Below are positions 18,501-25,628 of a stretch of 64,000 bases of DNA, in pieces. The stretch's first letter is position 1. Every line of letters starts with the position of its first letter. The DNA is from Paraliobacillus salinarum. Its GTDB lineage: Bacteria > Bacillota > Bacilli > Bacillales > Amphibacillaceae. The DNA lies in NCBI RefSeq assembly GCF_014083865.1, contig NZ_JACEFA010000011.1, forward strand, positions 1-64,000, given 5' to 3'. Below the pieces are notes generated by a model, which saw only the letters and a program-made list of their open reading frames with translations, was not told where the DNA came from and ran no database searches. The position numbers and the translations under genes are program-made.

Positions 18501-21500
18501 CCAATTGACCGGTCGTTACTGCCTCTAAATCAGATGCTTCGCCATCTACTAGTACTTGTGTACCTTCAATTGTTAGACGACTATCTAATTCATCGGAGAT
18601 GGTCACCGTCTGATACCCCGTTACATTTGCTGGTAATTGAGACGTGACATTGTATTCATATGATTCGCCTCTGACTTTCTCCACTGCTTCTTCTGCCTTT
18701 TCACCATCAATATCCTTTTCAATTGTTGGTTTTTCTGGTGGTGGCATAACTGGTACGATATTTGAATCTTTACTTGGATTATCGTTTACTTGGATTTCTG
18801 CTTTGTTGTCTATAATCGCTACTTCTGTACCCGCTTTGATCTTCGCTGTAATCTCTAATGTTAATGTTTGACCTGCGATTTGATCAAGCGTTGCACGATC
18901 CACTTTCAGGGTAACTAACTGTCCAGCTATGACTACTTCATAATCGACAGCCACGCCATCCACTAGCGCTTGCGCACTGACGACATCTAGTCTGCTGTCT
19001 AGTGTATCCGTTAGAGTGATGTGCTCATAACCTAGTAAATTTTCTGGTACAACGGTGTTGACTTGATAGTTATATTCTTTCTCAAATTCTTTTTCTATTA
19101 AATCTTTGCCGTATGTGCCGTCATTTCCTTCTACTTCTTTTTCTACTTCTGGTGTTTCTGGCGGTTTAACTGTGTTTGTGACAACGAAGCCATCGTCTTT
19201 ATTACCTGTAATAACTGATTCATAGCCTGGTAGAGTAACTTCTTCTATCGTGTATTTAATAATTGTGCCTGCATCACTTAAAGCCGGCTTATTTTCAAAC
19301 ACATGCTTCCAGTTGTTAGCGTTTGTTAACTCTACTGTATCTACTACTTGACCATCCGCAAGTAATTTAACTGTGATGCTATCTTGTGCTTCGCCCACCC
19401 ATACTTTTTCCACTGGAATATCGACAAAATGTTCTATCGCGACTCCGACTCTTTCTGGTTCTACTGGTTGACCAGTATCAGTAGCGACTGCGAAAGAGTT
19501 CCATGCAGCACGCTGTTGAGGAGCAAGAGTCAAATCTTTTACTTCTTCAGTAACATTTGCTTCTAAAGGCATTTTCATTGAGAAATCAATTTCAATGTCT
19601 TGGCCTTTTATCCAGGTATCTCCTTTTTTTAATTCAATTTTAAACGAGTGAATGTCACTCCAATCCGTCACACTAGACTCGTCCATCCAGTTAGGGGCTT
19701 CTGCACCTGCCGGGTTCGTTAATTGTGTAGTGTTTGGTAAATAATCTGTGTGACGTGTCAAATCATCTCGTTCGGGATTTTTAGCTGTACTATAAAACAC
19801 ACTTACTTTTCCTTGCCATTCTGCTGGAAGAGTGATTGGACCGTTTAATATCGGTTCAAACGTACTTCCTCGATTTATATTATCAGTAATCCCCAAATCT
19901 CCTAAAGAAGGCAAAACATCAATCAATGTCATAATGGATAAGTCTTTTCCAGTTGTGTTTGTCATTTTTAGCTTGTAATCAACTAGTCCGTCAAATGGAG
20001 CAACGGTAAATTTACTATACTCTGTATCATTCGGACCTTTAATTAATTTTTCTGTTTTAATATCATACTTTCCAGCCAGCACATAAAGATTGCCAGACTT
20101 CAAGCGTGGGTGATCCACATCTCCGTTACCATTTAAATCTTCACTATCGGTTTGTAGTACTGTATCTGTAATACCCGGTTCTGCAACAACAGGTGCTTGT
20201 AATTGGCTGTCACTACTAAATCCATATACATCAAATCGAAGTTGATTTGGAGCATAATTTAATATTTCCACATCCAGCTGCGCTGTTAACTTCTGTCCTT
20301 TTGTAATACGGGAGTCATCCCATTGCACTTTTACAAGTTGACGACCACTGCCATTGTAATCTGGATTGACAAGTTCATAAGATCCCCCAGTTGTTGGTTC
20401 ATCATTCGCATCAGTATATGAAGGGTTTACCACATCATTTAGTACTACACCTGGTGGAAGTAACACGGTTGTTTCTAATTGGCTATTCATTGGTGCAAGC
20501 GAGTTATTAGCATTTTCTAGTTCAACTTGCATCCGGTTATTACCAAGAGTCACTACTCCTCCGACATGGTTTAGTAATTTAACACCGACACGACCAACCG
20601 GTTCTGGCTCTGCCGGCCAAGGATTAATCACTGCTTGTCGTGGCCCGGCTAAATCTTTCGGATTTCCATTAGTGAAATAATCGGGGTATCTTTGTGTTAA
20701 ATCAAAAGGTCTATTTAATCCATCTACTCCTACTATATTGAACACATTTTCAACTAGTCCAGTGTAACCTTGCTTAACAGAAAAATTGAAATCCCATCTA
20801 TAGCTTTGCATACCACCCGGCGCATATAAAAAGTCTATTGTGATATCCGATACATACTCTCCTGATAATATTCCCATTTCTTCACGTGTATATGTTTTCC
20901 CCCACGCAACATCACTCTCTTGTATTAATACACGTTCAATACCGTCAACAGTTCCTAACACTTGAAATGTTGGTGGAACTAAAAAATCTTCTGACGGTGT
21001 TTCAGTCGTCGGTTTATAATAAAGTTTAGAAGGTATTTTTATTGATTCGATATTCAAATTCTTATCAATATCATATTTTACTTTATAATCATTAAAATCC
21101 ATTATATCGTTTCCAGGAATCATACCGCCATCTGCATTAAAGTTATTTGATGGTCGTGATTCATGTAATGGTGGTGTGTAAAAACCAAATGTCAATTTAG
21201 CATCATCATTCACTTGCGGAACTGGATTTTTATTATCATTTTCAGCAATACCGCCAGCATCATCTGACGGCCCTAGATGAGCTGGAACATAGACACTACC
21301 TTGTATATCCCCAGCACCCGGCTGTCCTGCTGTGATATATACATTCTTATTAGAACTAGCATTTTTGGTTGTATTGCCAATAAATTGAGTTTGAAGCACT
21401 GATTGATTTGTTAAATTTTGATACTCTGGTGCACTATCTCCAACTTTTGTTTCAAACTGGAACGTTTTTGAAAATAGATTATCTCCACGAGCTTCTTGTT

Positions 21501-22899
21501 CTGCAAACGATTCTGTGGGGAATTCCCAAGTTATTACGTTTCCTTGTATACTTGTATAAGAGTCCCCACTTATCATTTGTTGAAAAGTAAGATCATTTGG
21601 TAAGGTATCAGTTATCACAATATTTTCACCTGGTTGCAAAAACAATTGACCTCTATCTTTTTTAGGAATAGCTACGTCTATTTGCCAAGTGACAATATCT
21701 CCTCTCTCTGCTACTCCAGTCATTGGCGACACAATAGATTTCTTAATGCTTATTCCACCCGTTGCTTTAAGGGTCATTGTGCCACTATCTTCTAAATTAA
21801 CTGGAACAACTGTTCCGGCTTGCCCTTCTTCTTTTTCATCATTTTCAGTATAATGAATTTCACCAGTAAGCGATGCGGTAACATCGACAGAAGTGTCATT
21901 TGGTATATAGCCGTTTTTTGTATTTAAAGAAATGATCTTCTCATACATTTGACCTCTTTTAATTTCATCAAAATGGTAGGTGAGTTGCTTTGTTTGACTA
22001 TCAAAAGTAGGTGAGACACCGTTGATAGCCAGATGATCTAATTCATCTTGACTATCATCAAATATGATGGTTTCAGAAATTGGTAGGGTAACAACTATAT
22101 CTACATTCTTATATACTCGTTTTGACCCTGTTAATTTAACAGTTAATCTAAAGTTAGCATCTGCTCCAGTTAAGGCAGTTTTATATATCGGTCCTATGCC
22201 AATATACGTGTTTAAATCACCAACTTCTCCTGTTGGTTCTTCTGCTAGAGGAGCAAGGTTTTTCTGAGTTTGATCTGTATTGGTATCTGTGTCAGACTCT
22301 TGTTTTGTAGTTTCTTCGCTTGATCCTTCTTCGGATGTTACAGCTTCATGACTTGATTCCTCTTCAGGGTTTATTGTTTCCTCGTTCACCCCTTCTTCCT
22401 GTGAAGATGCTTCTTCTTCTTTTTCTTGATCGACTATTACATCAGTAGCCGCTTCGTCATCTTGTATATCATTTTTAATTAATACAAACTGATGTTTTTC
22501 TTCGACTTGTACTTCACCAGACGTAATCCCTTGAATACTAATTACGTTATCTAATTTCGACAATTCCTTTAATACAATTTTAAAAAGCTGCTTAGGTTCA
22601 ATCCCTTTTACTTTGAGTACATTCTTAGCTTGATCATAAATAAACTCTGTTGATTTATCATTTACTTCTTCTGTTGCTGTAGCATCAAAACTTGACCCTT
22701 CTGGTAAGGAAATGTTTATTTCCTCATACACAGTTTCAGAAGATGTGAGATTTAATTCTGTACTTTCTTGCGTTGACTCAGCATTCACGTCCACTTTAAA
22801 ATCCTTTGTATCTGTTGCAGCAGAAATATAGTGTATGGACGGAGCACTTTGCATAAGTAATAAAATAAATATCGAAAACATTGCGAATATTCTTTGCAT
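15598..22899 (-). CDS. LPNTA-anchored giant surface protein 2 with alternating isopeptide-type domains
   Basis: This 2433-aa predicted wall-anchored protein starts at the ATG at 22899, with AAGGA about 11 nt upstream; a GTG at 22908 is too close to that site. It has a signal peptide (to about residue 28), an N-terminal domain, an acidic Glu/Ser/Thr linker (about 150-210) and a large beta-rich adhesin region (about 215-1150). A single Cna-B domain (about 1153-1245, KVWVGEAQDSITVKLLADG) follows. Eight stalk domains of about 140 aa come next, in order A-B-A-B-C-A-B-A, resembling the fimbrial isopeptide-forming D2 family. It ends with a Pro/Glu/Lys spacer, sorting signal LPNTA (from about residue 2400), a hydrophobic span and RRKKE. 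Its promoter carries the same heptamer operator as surface protein 1. Confidence 0.92.
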   Translation of the reverse strand: MQRIFAMFSIFILLLMQSAPSIHYISAATDTKDFKVDVNAESTQESTELNLTSSETVYEEINISLPEGSSFDATATEEVNDKSTEFIYDQAKNVLKVKGIEPKQLFKIVLKELSKLDNVISIQGITSGEVQVEEKHQFVLIKNDIQDDEAATDVIVDQEKEEEASSQEEGVNEETINPEEESSHEAVTSEEGSSEETTKQESDTDTNTDQTQKNLAPLAEEPTGEVGDLNTYIGIGPIYKTALTGADANFRLTVKLTGSKRVYKNVDIVVTLPISETIIFDDSQDELDHLAINGVSPTFDSQTKQLTYHFDEIKRGQMYEKIISLNTKNGYIPNDTSVDVTASLTGEIHYTENDEKEEGQAGTVVPVNLEDSGTMTLKATGGISIKKSIVSPMTGVAERGDIVTWQIDVAIPKKDRGQLFLQPGENIVITDTLPNDLTFQQMISGDSYTSIQGNVITWEFPTESFAEQEARGDNLFSKTFQFETKVGDSAPEYQNLTNQSVLQTQFIGNTTKNASSNKNVYITAGQPGAGDIQGSVYVPAHLGPSDDAGGIAENDNKNPVPQVNDDAKLTFGFYTPPLHESRPSNNFNADGGMIPGNDIMDFNDYKVKYDIDKNLNIESIKIPSKLYYKPTTETPSEDFLVPPTFQVLGTVDGIERVLIQESDVAWGKTYTREEMGILSGEYVSDITIDFLYAPGGMQSYRWDFNFSVKQGYTGLVENVFNIVGVDGLNRPFDLTQRYPDYFTNGNPKDLAGPRQAVINPWPAEPEPVGRVGVKLLNHVGGVVTLGNNRMQVELENANNSLAPMNSQLETTVLLPPGVVLNDVVNPSYTDANDEPTTGGSYELVNPDYNGSGRQLVKVQWDDSRITKGQKLTAQLDVEILNYAPNQLRFDVYGFSSDSQLQAPVVAEPGITDTVLQTDSEDLNGNGDVDHPRLKSGNLYVLAGKYDIKTEKLIKGPNDTEYSKFTVAPFDGLVDYKLKMTNTTGKDLSIMTLIDVLPSLGDLGITDNINRGSTFEPILNGPITLPAEWQGKVSVFYSTAKNPERDDLTRHTDYLPNTTQLTNPAGAEAPNWMDESSVTDWSDIHSFKIELKKGDTWIKGQDIEIDFSMKMPLEANVTEEVKDLTLAPQQRAAWNSFAVATDTGQPVEPERVGVAIEHFVDIPVEKVWVGEAQDSITVKLLADGQVVDTVELTNANNWKHVFENKPALSDAGTIIKYTIEEVTLPGYESVITGNKDDGFVVTNTVKPPETPEVEKEVEGNDGTYGKDLIEKEFEKEYNYQVNTVVPENLLGYEHITLTDTLDSRLDVVSAQALVDGVAVDYEVVIAGQLVTLKVDRATLDQIAGQTLTLEITAKIKAGTEVAIIDNKAEIQVNDNPSKDSNIVPVMPPPEKPTIEKDIDGEKAEEAVEKVRGESYEYNVTSQLPANVTGYQTVTISDELDSRLTIEGTQVLVDGEASDLEAVTTGQLVTVILDETQIQALAGKEIKLVITAKINADVEIEVINNQASIQVNDNPNIDSNIVPVIPPQPPTPEVEKEVEGNDGTYGKDLVEKELEKEYNYQVNTVVPEDLVGYEHITLTDTLDSRLDIVNAQALVDGVAVDYEVVVAGQLVTLKVDRATLDQIAGQTLTLEITAKIKDGTEVAIIDNKAEIQVNDNPSVDSNIVPVNPPPEKPMIEKDIDGEKAQEAVVKLRGEEYNYNVISNLPENVTGYKTVTISDELDSRLSIQSTNILVNGVNSELEATIDGQLVTLTLNESQIKELAGSEIKLVITATINADTEIEVIDNQASIQVNDDPNIDSNIVPVIPPTKPNIDKDVEGVEHLNIDYNKEYNYNVITELPTNIEDYEKYIVTDKVDLGLVVNAAGVKATVDGQEYAGLTVTVNGNDVKVEVTDFAGLQGKGQIELVIPAKIHPDTNMDDYVNNQIPNTADLDFTNESGQDSKITTPPVTVTPPPTPDVEKEVEGNDGEFGKDLVEKELDKEYKYHVKTVIPTDLTGFTYLTLTDTLDDRLDIVSAQALVDGVAVDYEVVIAGQLVTLKVDRATLDQIAGQTLTLEITAKIKAGTEVAIIDNKAEIQVNDNPSKDSNIVPVMPPPEKPTIEKDIDGEKAEEAVEKVRGEAYEYNVTSPLPVNVTGYQTVTISDELDSRLTIEGTQVLVDGELSDLEAVTTGQLVTVELNKEQIQTYAGKEIKLVITAKINADVEIEVINNQASIQVNDDPTIDSNIVPVIPPGPPTPEVEKEVEGNDGTYGKEMVEKEFDKEYNYQVNTVVPEDLTGFEYLTLTDTLDDRLDVVSAKALVDGAAVDYEVVTDGQLVTLKVDRATLDQIAGQTLTLEITAKIKAGIEVAIIDNKAEIQVNDNPREDSNTVPVVPFDPPNPVEPEKPEKPETPEGPKQPNDPGQKLPNTATDMFNYQLIGIVLTLLGLISLILIRRKKE
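15800..19160 (-). repeat. Higher-order tandem repeat A-B-A-B-C-A-B-A in surface protein 2
   Basis: The start of one conserved A-domain segment recurs at 15841, 16681, 17950 and 18790, giving spacings of 840, 1269 and 840 bp. An A+B pair is therefore one 840-bp unit, and domain C inserts about 429 bp in the centre. The stretches 16535-16762 and 18644-18871 (offset 2109 bp) are almost identical at DNA level, which suggests recent duplication or gene conversion. Confidence 0.88.
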
Positions 22900-23213
22900 A
22901 AAGTCCACATCCTTGCTGTTAATAATATAATTTGTCTAAATGAAAATGGTCTATGGTTATAATCTCTCACTTCATAATTACCGCCCCCTTATTCCTTTTA
23001 AATTACGTTTCATTATAAAGCGCTCACAAAAAATAGAAATAACAAGAATTTAAAAATAAACAGTCATTATATGTAACATTTTAGCAAGCAATTCTTTACA
23101 ATAACTATACATACTTCACTTTTTTGTTTTTTTAGTGTAAATAAATATTGGAGATAATCTCTATATGCATCTGGTTTATTAATCGCTAAGAACCGCTTCA
23201 CTAAAAAAACTAA
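22900..23213 (-). promoter_or_regulatory. Upstream region of surface protein 2
   Basis: No gene is seen here. The region holds the heptamer operator at 23094-23111. On the minus strand TAAAAT (23078-23083) lies 10 nt from the operator, and a second -10-like TATAAT (23066-23071) lies further down. Neither has a good -35. The leader to the ATG would be about 170 nt. The rest is AT-rich without evident structure. Confidence 0.5.
23094..23111 (-). promoter_or_regulatory. SARP-type operator of surface protein 2
   Basis: On the plus strand it reads CTTTACA-ATAA-CTATACA, one heptamer pair with an 11-bp period. Read along the gene it is TGTATAG-N4-TGTAAAG, then 10 nt, then TAAAAT. This is the same layout and orientation as at surface protein 1 (TGTATAG, 10 nt, TATAGT). 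Confidence 0.65.
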
Positions 23214-23245
23214 AAAAGTGTCAGTGAATTTCCACTGACACTTTT
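23214..23245 (-). terminator. Terminator of the DUF948 operon
   Basis: A perfect 13-bp stem, AAAAGTGTCAGTG with CACTGACACTTTT, around a 6-nt loop, followed on the minus strand by a T-rich run. Confidence 0.9.
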
Positions 23246-23282
23246 CTATATTTATATTTTAAAGATGATTTATTTTTAATAA

Positions 23283-23696
23283 TTAATTTTTTCGCTTTTT
23301 CCATAAATAGTATCCAAAGGCAAAGGATCCGTATAAACCCCCGACATTATTTTTCTTTGTAGCGTGTTCGATTGAATTGGACTTCTTTTTTACAGATGTC
23401 GCAAAGTCTAACATGGAAGAAGACACTTTGCGAGTCATGTTACCTGTATCCTCTATAATATAAAATAATGGATTTAATTGTTCTAACTTATTGTTTAAAT
23501 CCGCTAGCGTTCGATTACTTTCATGTATAAGATTCCCTGTCTCTTCCAAAACTCCATTAAAATGATTTGGCAATTGATCTACTGTCTTCTCTACCCCTTT
23601 GAGCACGCCTGCAACATTATTTAATGCACGAGCTAGAAATATAGATATAATCAAAAAAGCAATTCCTATTAATAATACACCAACACCTGTTAACAT
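23283..23696 (-). CDS. DUF948-family membrane protein (YtxG-like)
   Basis: This 137-aa protein has an N-terminal membrane segment (residues about 3-24) followed by an amphipathic helical region with heptad-like spacing (GVLKGVEKTVDQLPNHFNGV) and a short basic C-terminus (LWKKRKN). This layout is typical of DUF948, the family of B. subtilis YtxG, a SigB-dependent general stress protein of unknown biochemical role. An AGAGGG sequence lies 7 nt upstream of the ATG. It is the second gene of a two-gene operon with a DUF948 paralogue 30 bp upstream, and a strong terminator follows it. Confidence 0.8.
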   Translation of the reverse strand: MLTGVGVLLIGIAFLIISIFLARALNNVAGVLKGVEKTVDQLPNHFNGVLEETGNLIHESNRTLADLNNKLEQLNPLFYIIEDTGNMTRKVSSSMLDFATSVKKKSNSIEHATKKNNVGGLYGSFAFGYYLWKKRKN

Positions 23697-23726
23697 GATT
23701 GATCCCTCTTCTCTTTATTTTATTTA

Positions 23727-24146
23727 TCAATTTTTATCCATGCATTTCCACCGTTTGTATAAATATAAGCTAATTTCACTAAACTTAATTCCTTTAACAA
23801 ATGGTTTTGTTTTTTCCTCCACCTCTTGCTCTGACAAATTAGTTGTATAATCTTGTACCGTTCCATGAAGTGTGTGAATCGTTTCTCCTACATGCTCCGC
23901 GGTTTTAATTACGTTATCAGTAGTTTTCATCTTCACAGTTGCATCATCTATTGTTCTATCTGTTTCTCGAATCATTGCTTGTAGTCTAGGAATTAGGGTG
24001 TTTATTTCTTCATCCGCTTCGTCAACCGATTTACTGACGGTAATTAACATCTTTTTAATACGATAGAGCACCACTGAAATATATGCCGCTGTAATTGCAA
24101 ACGCGATCGATATGATAAATACAGATATATATACAAATGTAAGCAA
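23727..24146 (-). CDS. DUF948-family membrane protein, paralogue
   Basis: This 139-aa protein has an N-terminal membrane helix (residues about 5-29) and a long predicted coiled-coil or amphipathic region (about 30-110), the DUF948 pattern. It starts at TTG, supported by a strong AAAGGAGGAG 8 nt upstream. It is the first gene of the operon with the DUF948 gene at 23283, and the two look like an old duplication. A SigB-like promoter lies just upstream, in line with the stress regulation known for YtxG. The function is unknown; a structural role at the membrane under stress is only a guess. Confidence 0.78.
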   Translation of the reverse strand: MLTFVYISVFIISIAFAITAAYISVVLYRIKKMLITVSKSVDEADEEINTLIPRLQAMIRETDRTIDDATVKMKTTDNVIKTAEHVGETIHTLHGTVQDYTTNLSEQEVEEKTKPFVKGIKFSEISLYLYKRWKCMDKN

Positions 24147-24171
24147 TTCACACTCCTCCTTTAATGCTACT

Positions 24172-24197
24172 ATACCACCACCTTAATGTAACAAAAC
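24172..24197 (-). promoter_or_regulatory. Candidate SigB promoter for the DUF948 operon
   Basis: On the minus strand GTTTTG (24192-24197), 14 bp, then TGGTAT (24172-24177), against the SigB consensus GTTTAA / GGGTAT. It lies about 25 bp upstream of the TTG start. Confidence 0.4.
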
Positions 24198-24260
24198 GTT
24201 TTAAAAAAAGTAGAAGTTCCATTCATTAGGAACCTTTTCTAACGTGTACATGTAAAAATT

Positions 24261-24286
24261 GGTTAGAAGCCTCATCAAAAGGGTAT
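24261..24286 (+). promoter_or_regulatory. Candidate SigB promoter for the YihY-family gene
   Basis: GGTTAG (24261-24266), 14 bp, then a perfect GGGTAT (24281-24286). It lies 32 bp upstream of the gene. B. subtilis YfkH, of the same family, belongs to a SigB operon. Confidence 0.45.
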
Positions 24287-24318
24287 ACATCTAATAACTT
24301 ATTGTTGGAGGTGTACCT

Positions 24319-25170
24319 ATGTCTAAAATTAAAGCTTATGGCCAAGCTTTTTTTCAAAAATTCCAAGAGGATAATGTTCCTCTCTTAGCTGCAGCACAAG
24401 CTTATTATTATTTATTAGCAATTGTACCGTTACTCATTGTCTGTTTCGCAATTATTCCGTACTTAAATATTAGTCCCGATGATGCTATCGAATTTATGGA
24501 GAAAGTATTACCTAGTGAAATCGGATCTATACTACAAGAAAATATCATTAGTCTAGTTAATACACCTAGAGGCGGACTTTTAACTGTTGGTATTATTGGT
24601 GCATTGTGGTCTTCTTCAGCAGCAATCAACGCATTTATCAAAGCTACAAATCAAGCATATGAAGTAGATGAAACGCGTAATTTCATTGTTGTCCGCTTAA
24701 TTGCTTTAGGATTAACACTTGGTATGATTCTTGCATTAGGTGTTTCTATCCTTTTACCTGTGTTTGGAGATGTCATCTTAAATTTCGTTGATTCCTTTCT
24801 TGGGTTATCCGCTACAATGACTTTACTATTCCAAGTGCTTCGTTGGGTAGTTAGTATCGCCGTGATCACACTTATTCTAGCTGTTCTCTACAAAACAGCT
24901 CCAGCTAAGAAATTTCCATTTAAGCATGTTATACCAGGAGCGGTTGCGGCAAGTGTATTATGGATGCTCGTTTCACTGGGATTCTCATTCTATGTAAGTA
25001 ATTTCGGAAATTATTCAGCAACATACGGAAGCCTTGGTGGAGTGATTATTCTAATGATTTGGTTCTTCTTAACGGGATTGATCCTAATGGTAGGTGCAAT
25101 CGTTAACGTGCTTTACCACAGAGAACAATTGAAAACCGAACAAACAACGGAGGAAGAAGTAACTATGTAA
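24319..25170 (+). CDS. YihY/BrkB-family inner membrane protein (YfkH-like)
   Basis: This is a 283-aa polytopic membrane protein of the YihY/virulence factor BrkB family, once mis-assigned as RNase BN. Six hydrophobic segments are visible, at about 31-52, 90-110, 132-158, 170-192, 207-229 and 240-262. The family motifs LLAAAQAYYYLLAIVPLL near the N-terminus and GALWSSSAAINAFIKATNQAY in the middle are clear. The molecular function of the family is not established. GGAGGTG lies 6 nt upstream of the ATG. It diverges from the DUF948 operon. Both have SigB-like promoters, so a joint stress response is plausible. A strong terminator follows. Confidence 0.92.
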   Translation: MSKIKAYGQAFFQKFQEDNVPLLAAAQAYYYLLAIVPLLIVCFAIIPYLNISPDDAIEFMEKVLPSEIGSILQENIISLVNTPRGGLLTVGIIGALWSSSAAINAFIKATNQAYEVDETRNFIVVRLIALGLTLGMILALGVSILLPVFGDVILNFVDSFLGLSATMTLLFQVLRWVVSIAVITLILAVLYKTAPAKKFPFKHVIPGAVAASVLWMLVSLGFSFYVSNFGNYSATYGSLGGVIILMIWFFLTGLILMVGAIVNVLYHREQLKTEQTTEEEVTM

Positions 25171-25193
25171 AAATCTATTAGACTTCATTTTAT

Positions 25194-25229
25194 ACAGTAG
25201 TAGCAAACATACAGCTACTACTGTTTTTA
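25194..25229 (+). terminator. Terminator of the YihY-family gene
   Basis: A perfect 11-bp stem, ACAGTAGTAGC with GCTACTACTGT, a 9-nt loop, then five T. Confidence 0.92.
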
Positions 25230-25270
25230 TTTTGCAATAAAAAATATATATCCTAAATAGGTATATCCAC

Positions 25271-25299
25271 TTGCGATATATTCATTTCGGATATATAAT
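25271..25299 (+). promoter_or_regulatory. Promoter of the PadR-DUF2812 operon with GATATAT repeats
   Basis: TTGCGA (25271-25276), 17 bp, then TATAAT (25294-25299). GATATAT occurs twice within this stretch as a direct repeat, with related ATATCC and GGTATAT sequences just upstream. This suggests an operator overlapping the promoter, and PadR autoregulation is the likely use. Confidence 0.6.
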
Positions 25300-25324
25300 A
25301 AATGTAAATGAAAGGAGGAAAACA

Positions 25325-25624
25325 ATGGATACTTTACCATTGAGCTATGCTAACTTTTTGATTTTATGGATTTTACAAACACCTACTCATGGCTATGAGA
25401 TTATGAAAAACATTACAAGCAAGACTAATAATATTGTCACGATTGGACCAGCAACAATGTATAGAAGTTTATCTTATTATCAAAAAAACGGTTATATCGA
25501 GTTGGTCTCTGAAATAGATAATAAAAAAAAGTATACGTTAACTGCTAATGGGAAGGAGCTTCTCAATAAACAGATTGATTTTTTTACTTTACTGTATGAT
25601 ATGACAAATCAAGAAAGGATGTAA
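25325..25624 (+). CDS. PadR-family transcriptional regulator
   Basis: This 99-aa protein is a minimal PadR winged-helix repressor. It shows the family hallmark of an N-terminal helix followed by LILWILQTPTHGYEIMKNI, then IGPATMYRSLSYYQKNGYIE as the recognition region, and a KKYTLTANGKELL wing. The ATG at 25325 has GGAGG 6 nt upstream. Starts further upstream fall inside the promoter and cannot be used. It is followed after 4 bp by a DUF2812 gene, a common partner of short PadR proteins in Firmicutes. The effector is unknown. PadR proteins usually repress a nearby membrane protein or stress gene. Confidence 0.9.
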   Translation: MDTLPLSYANFLILWILQTPTHGYEIMKNITSKTNNIVTIGPATMYRSLSYYQKNGYIELVSEIDNKKKYTLTANGKELLNKQIDFFTLLYDMTNQERM

Positions 25625-25628
25625 TTTT

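Noticed and set aside
16535-18871. Two near-identical 75-codon open frames on the plus strand (16535-16762 and 18644-18871)
   Set aside because: They are antisense shadows of repeated domains in surface protein 2, have no ribosome binding sites, and are alike only because the coding strand is repeated.
25271-25324. Longer PadR reading from an upstream start
   Set aside because: That start lies inside the promoter, before the predicted transcript start.
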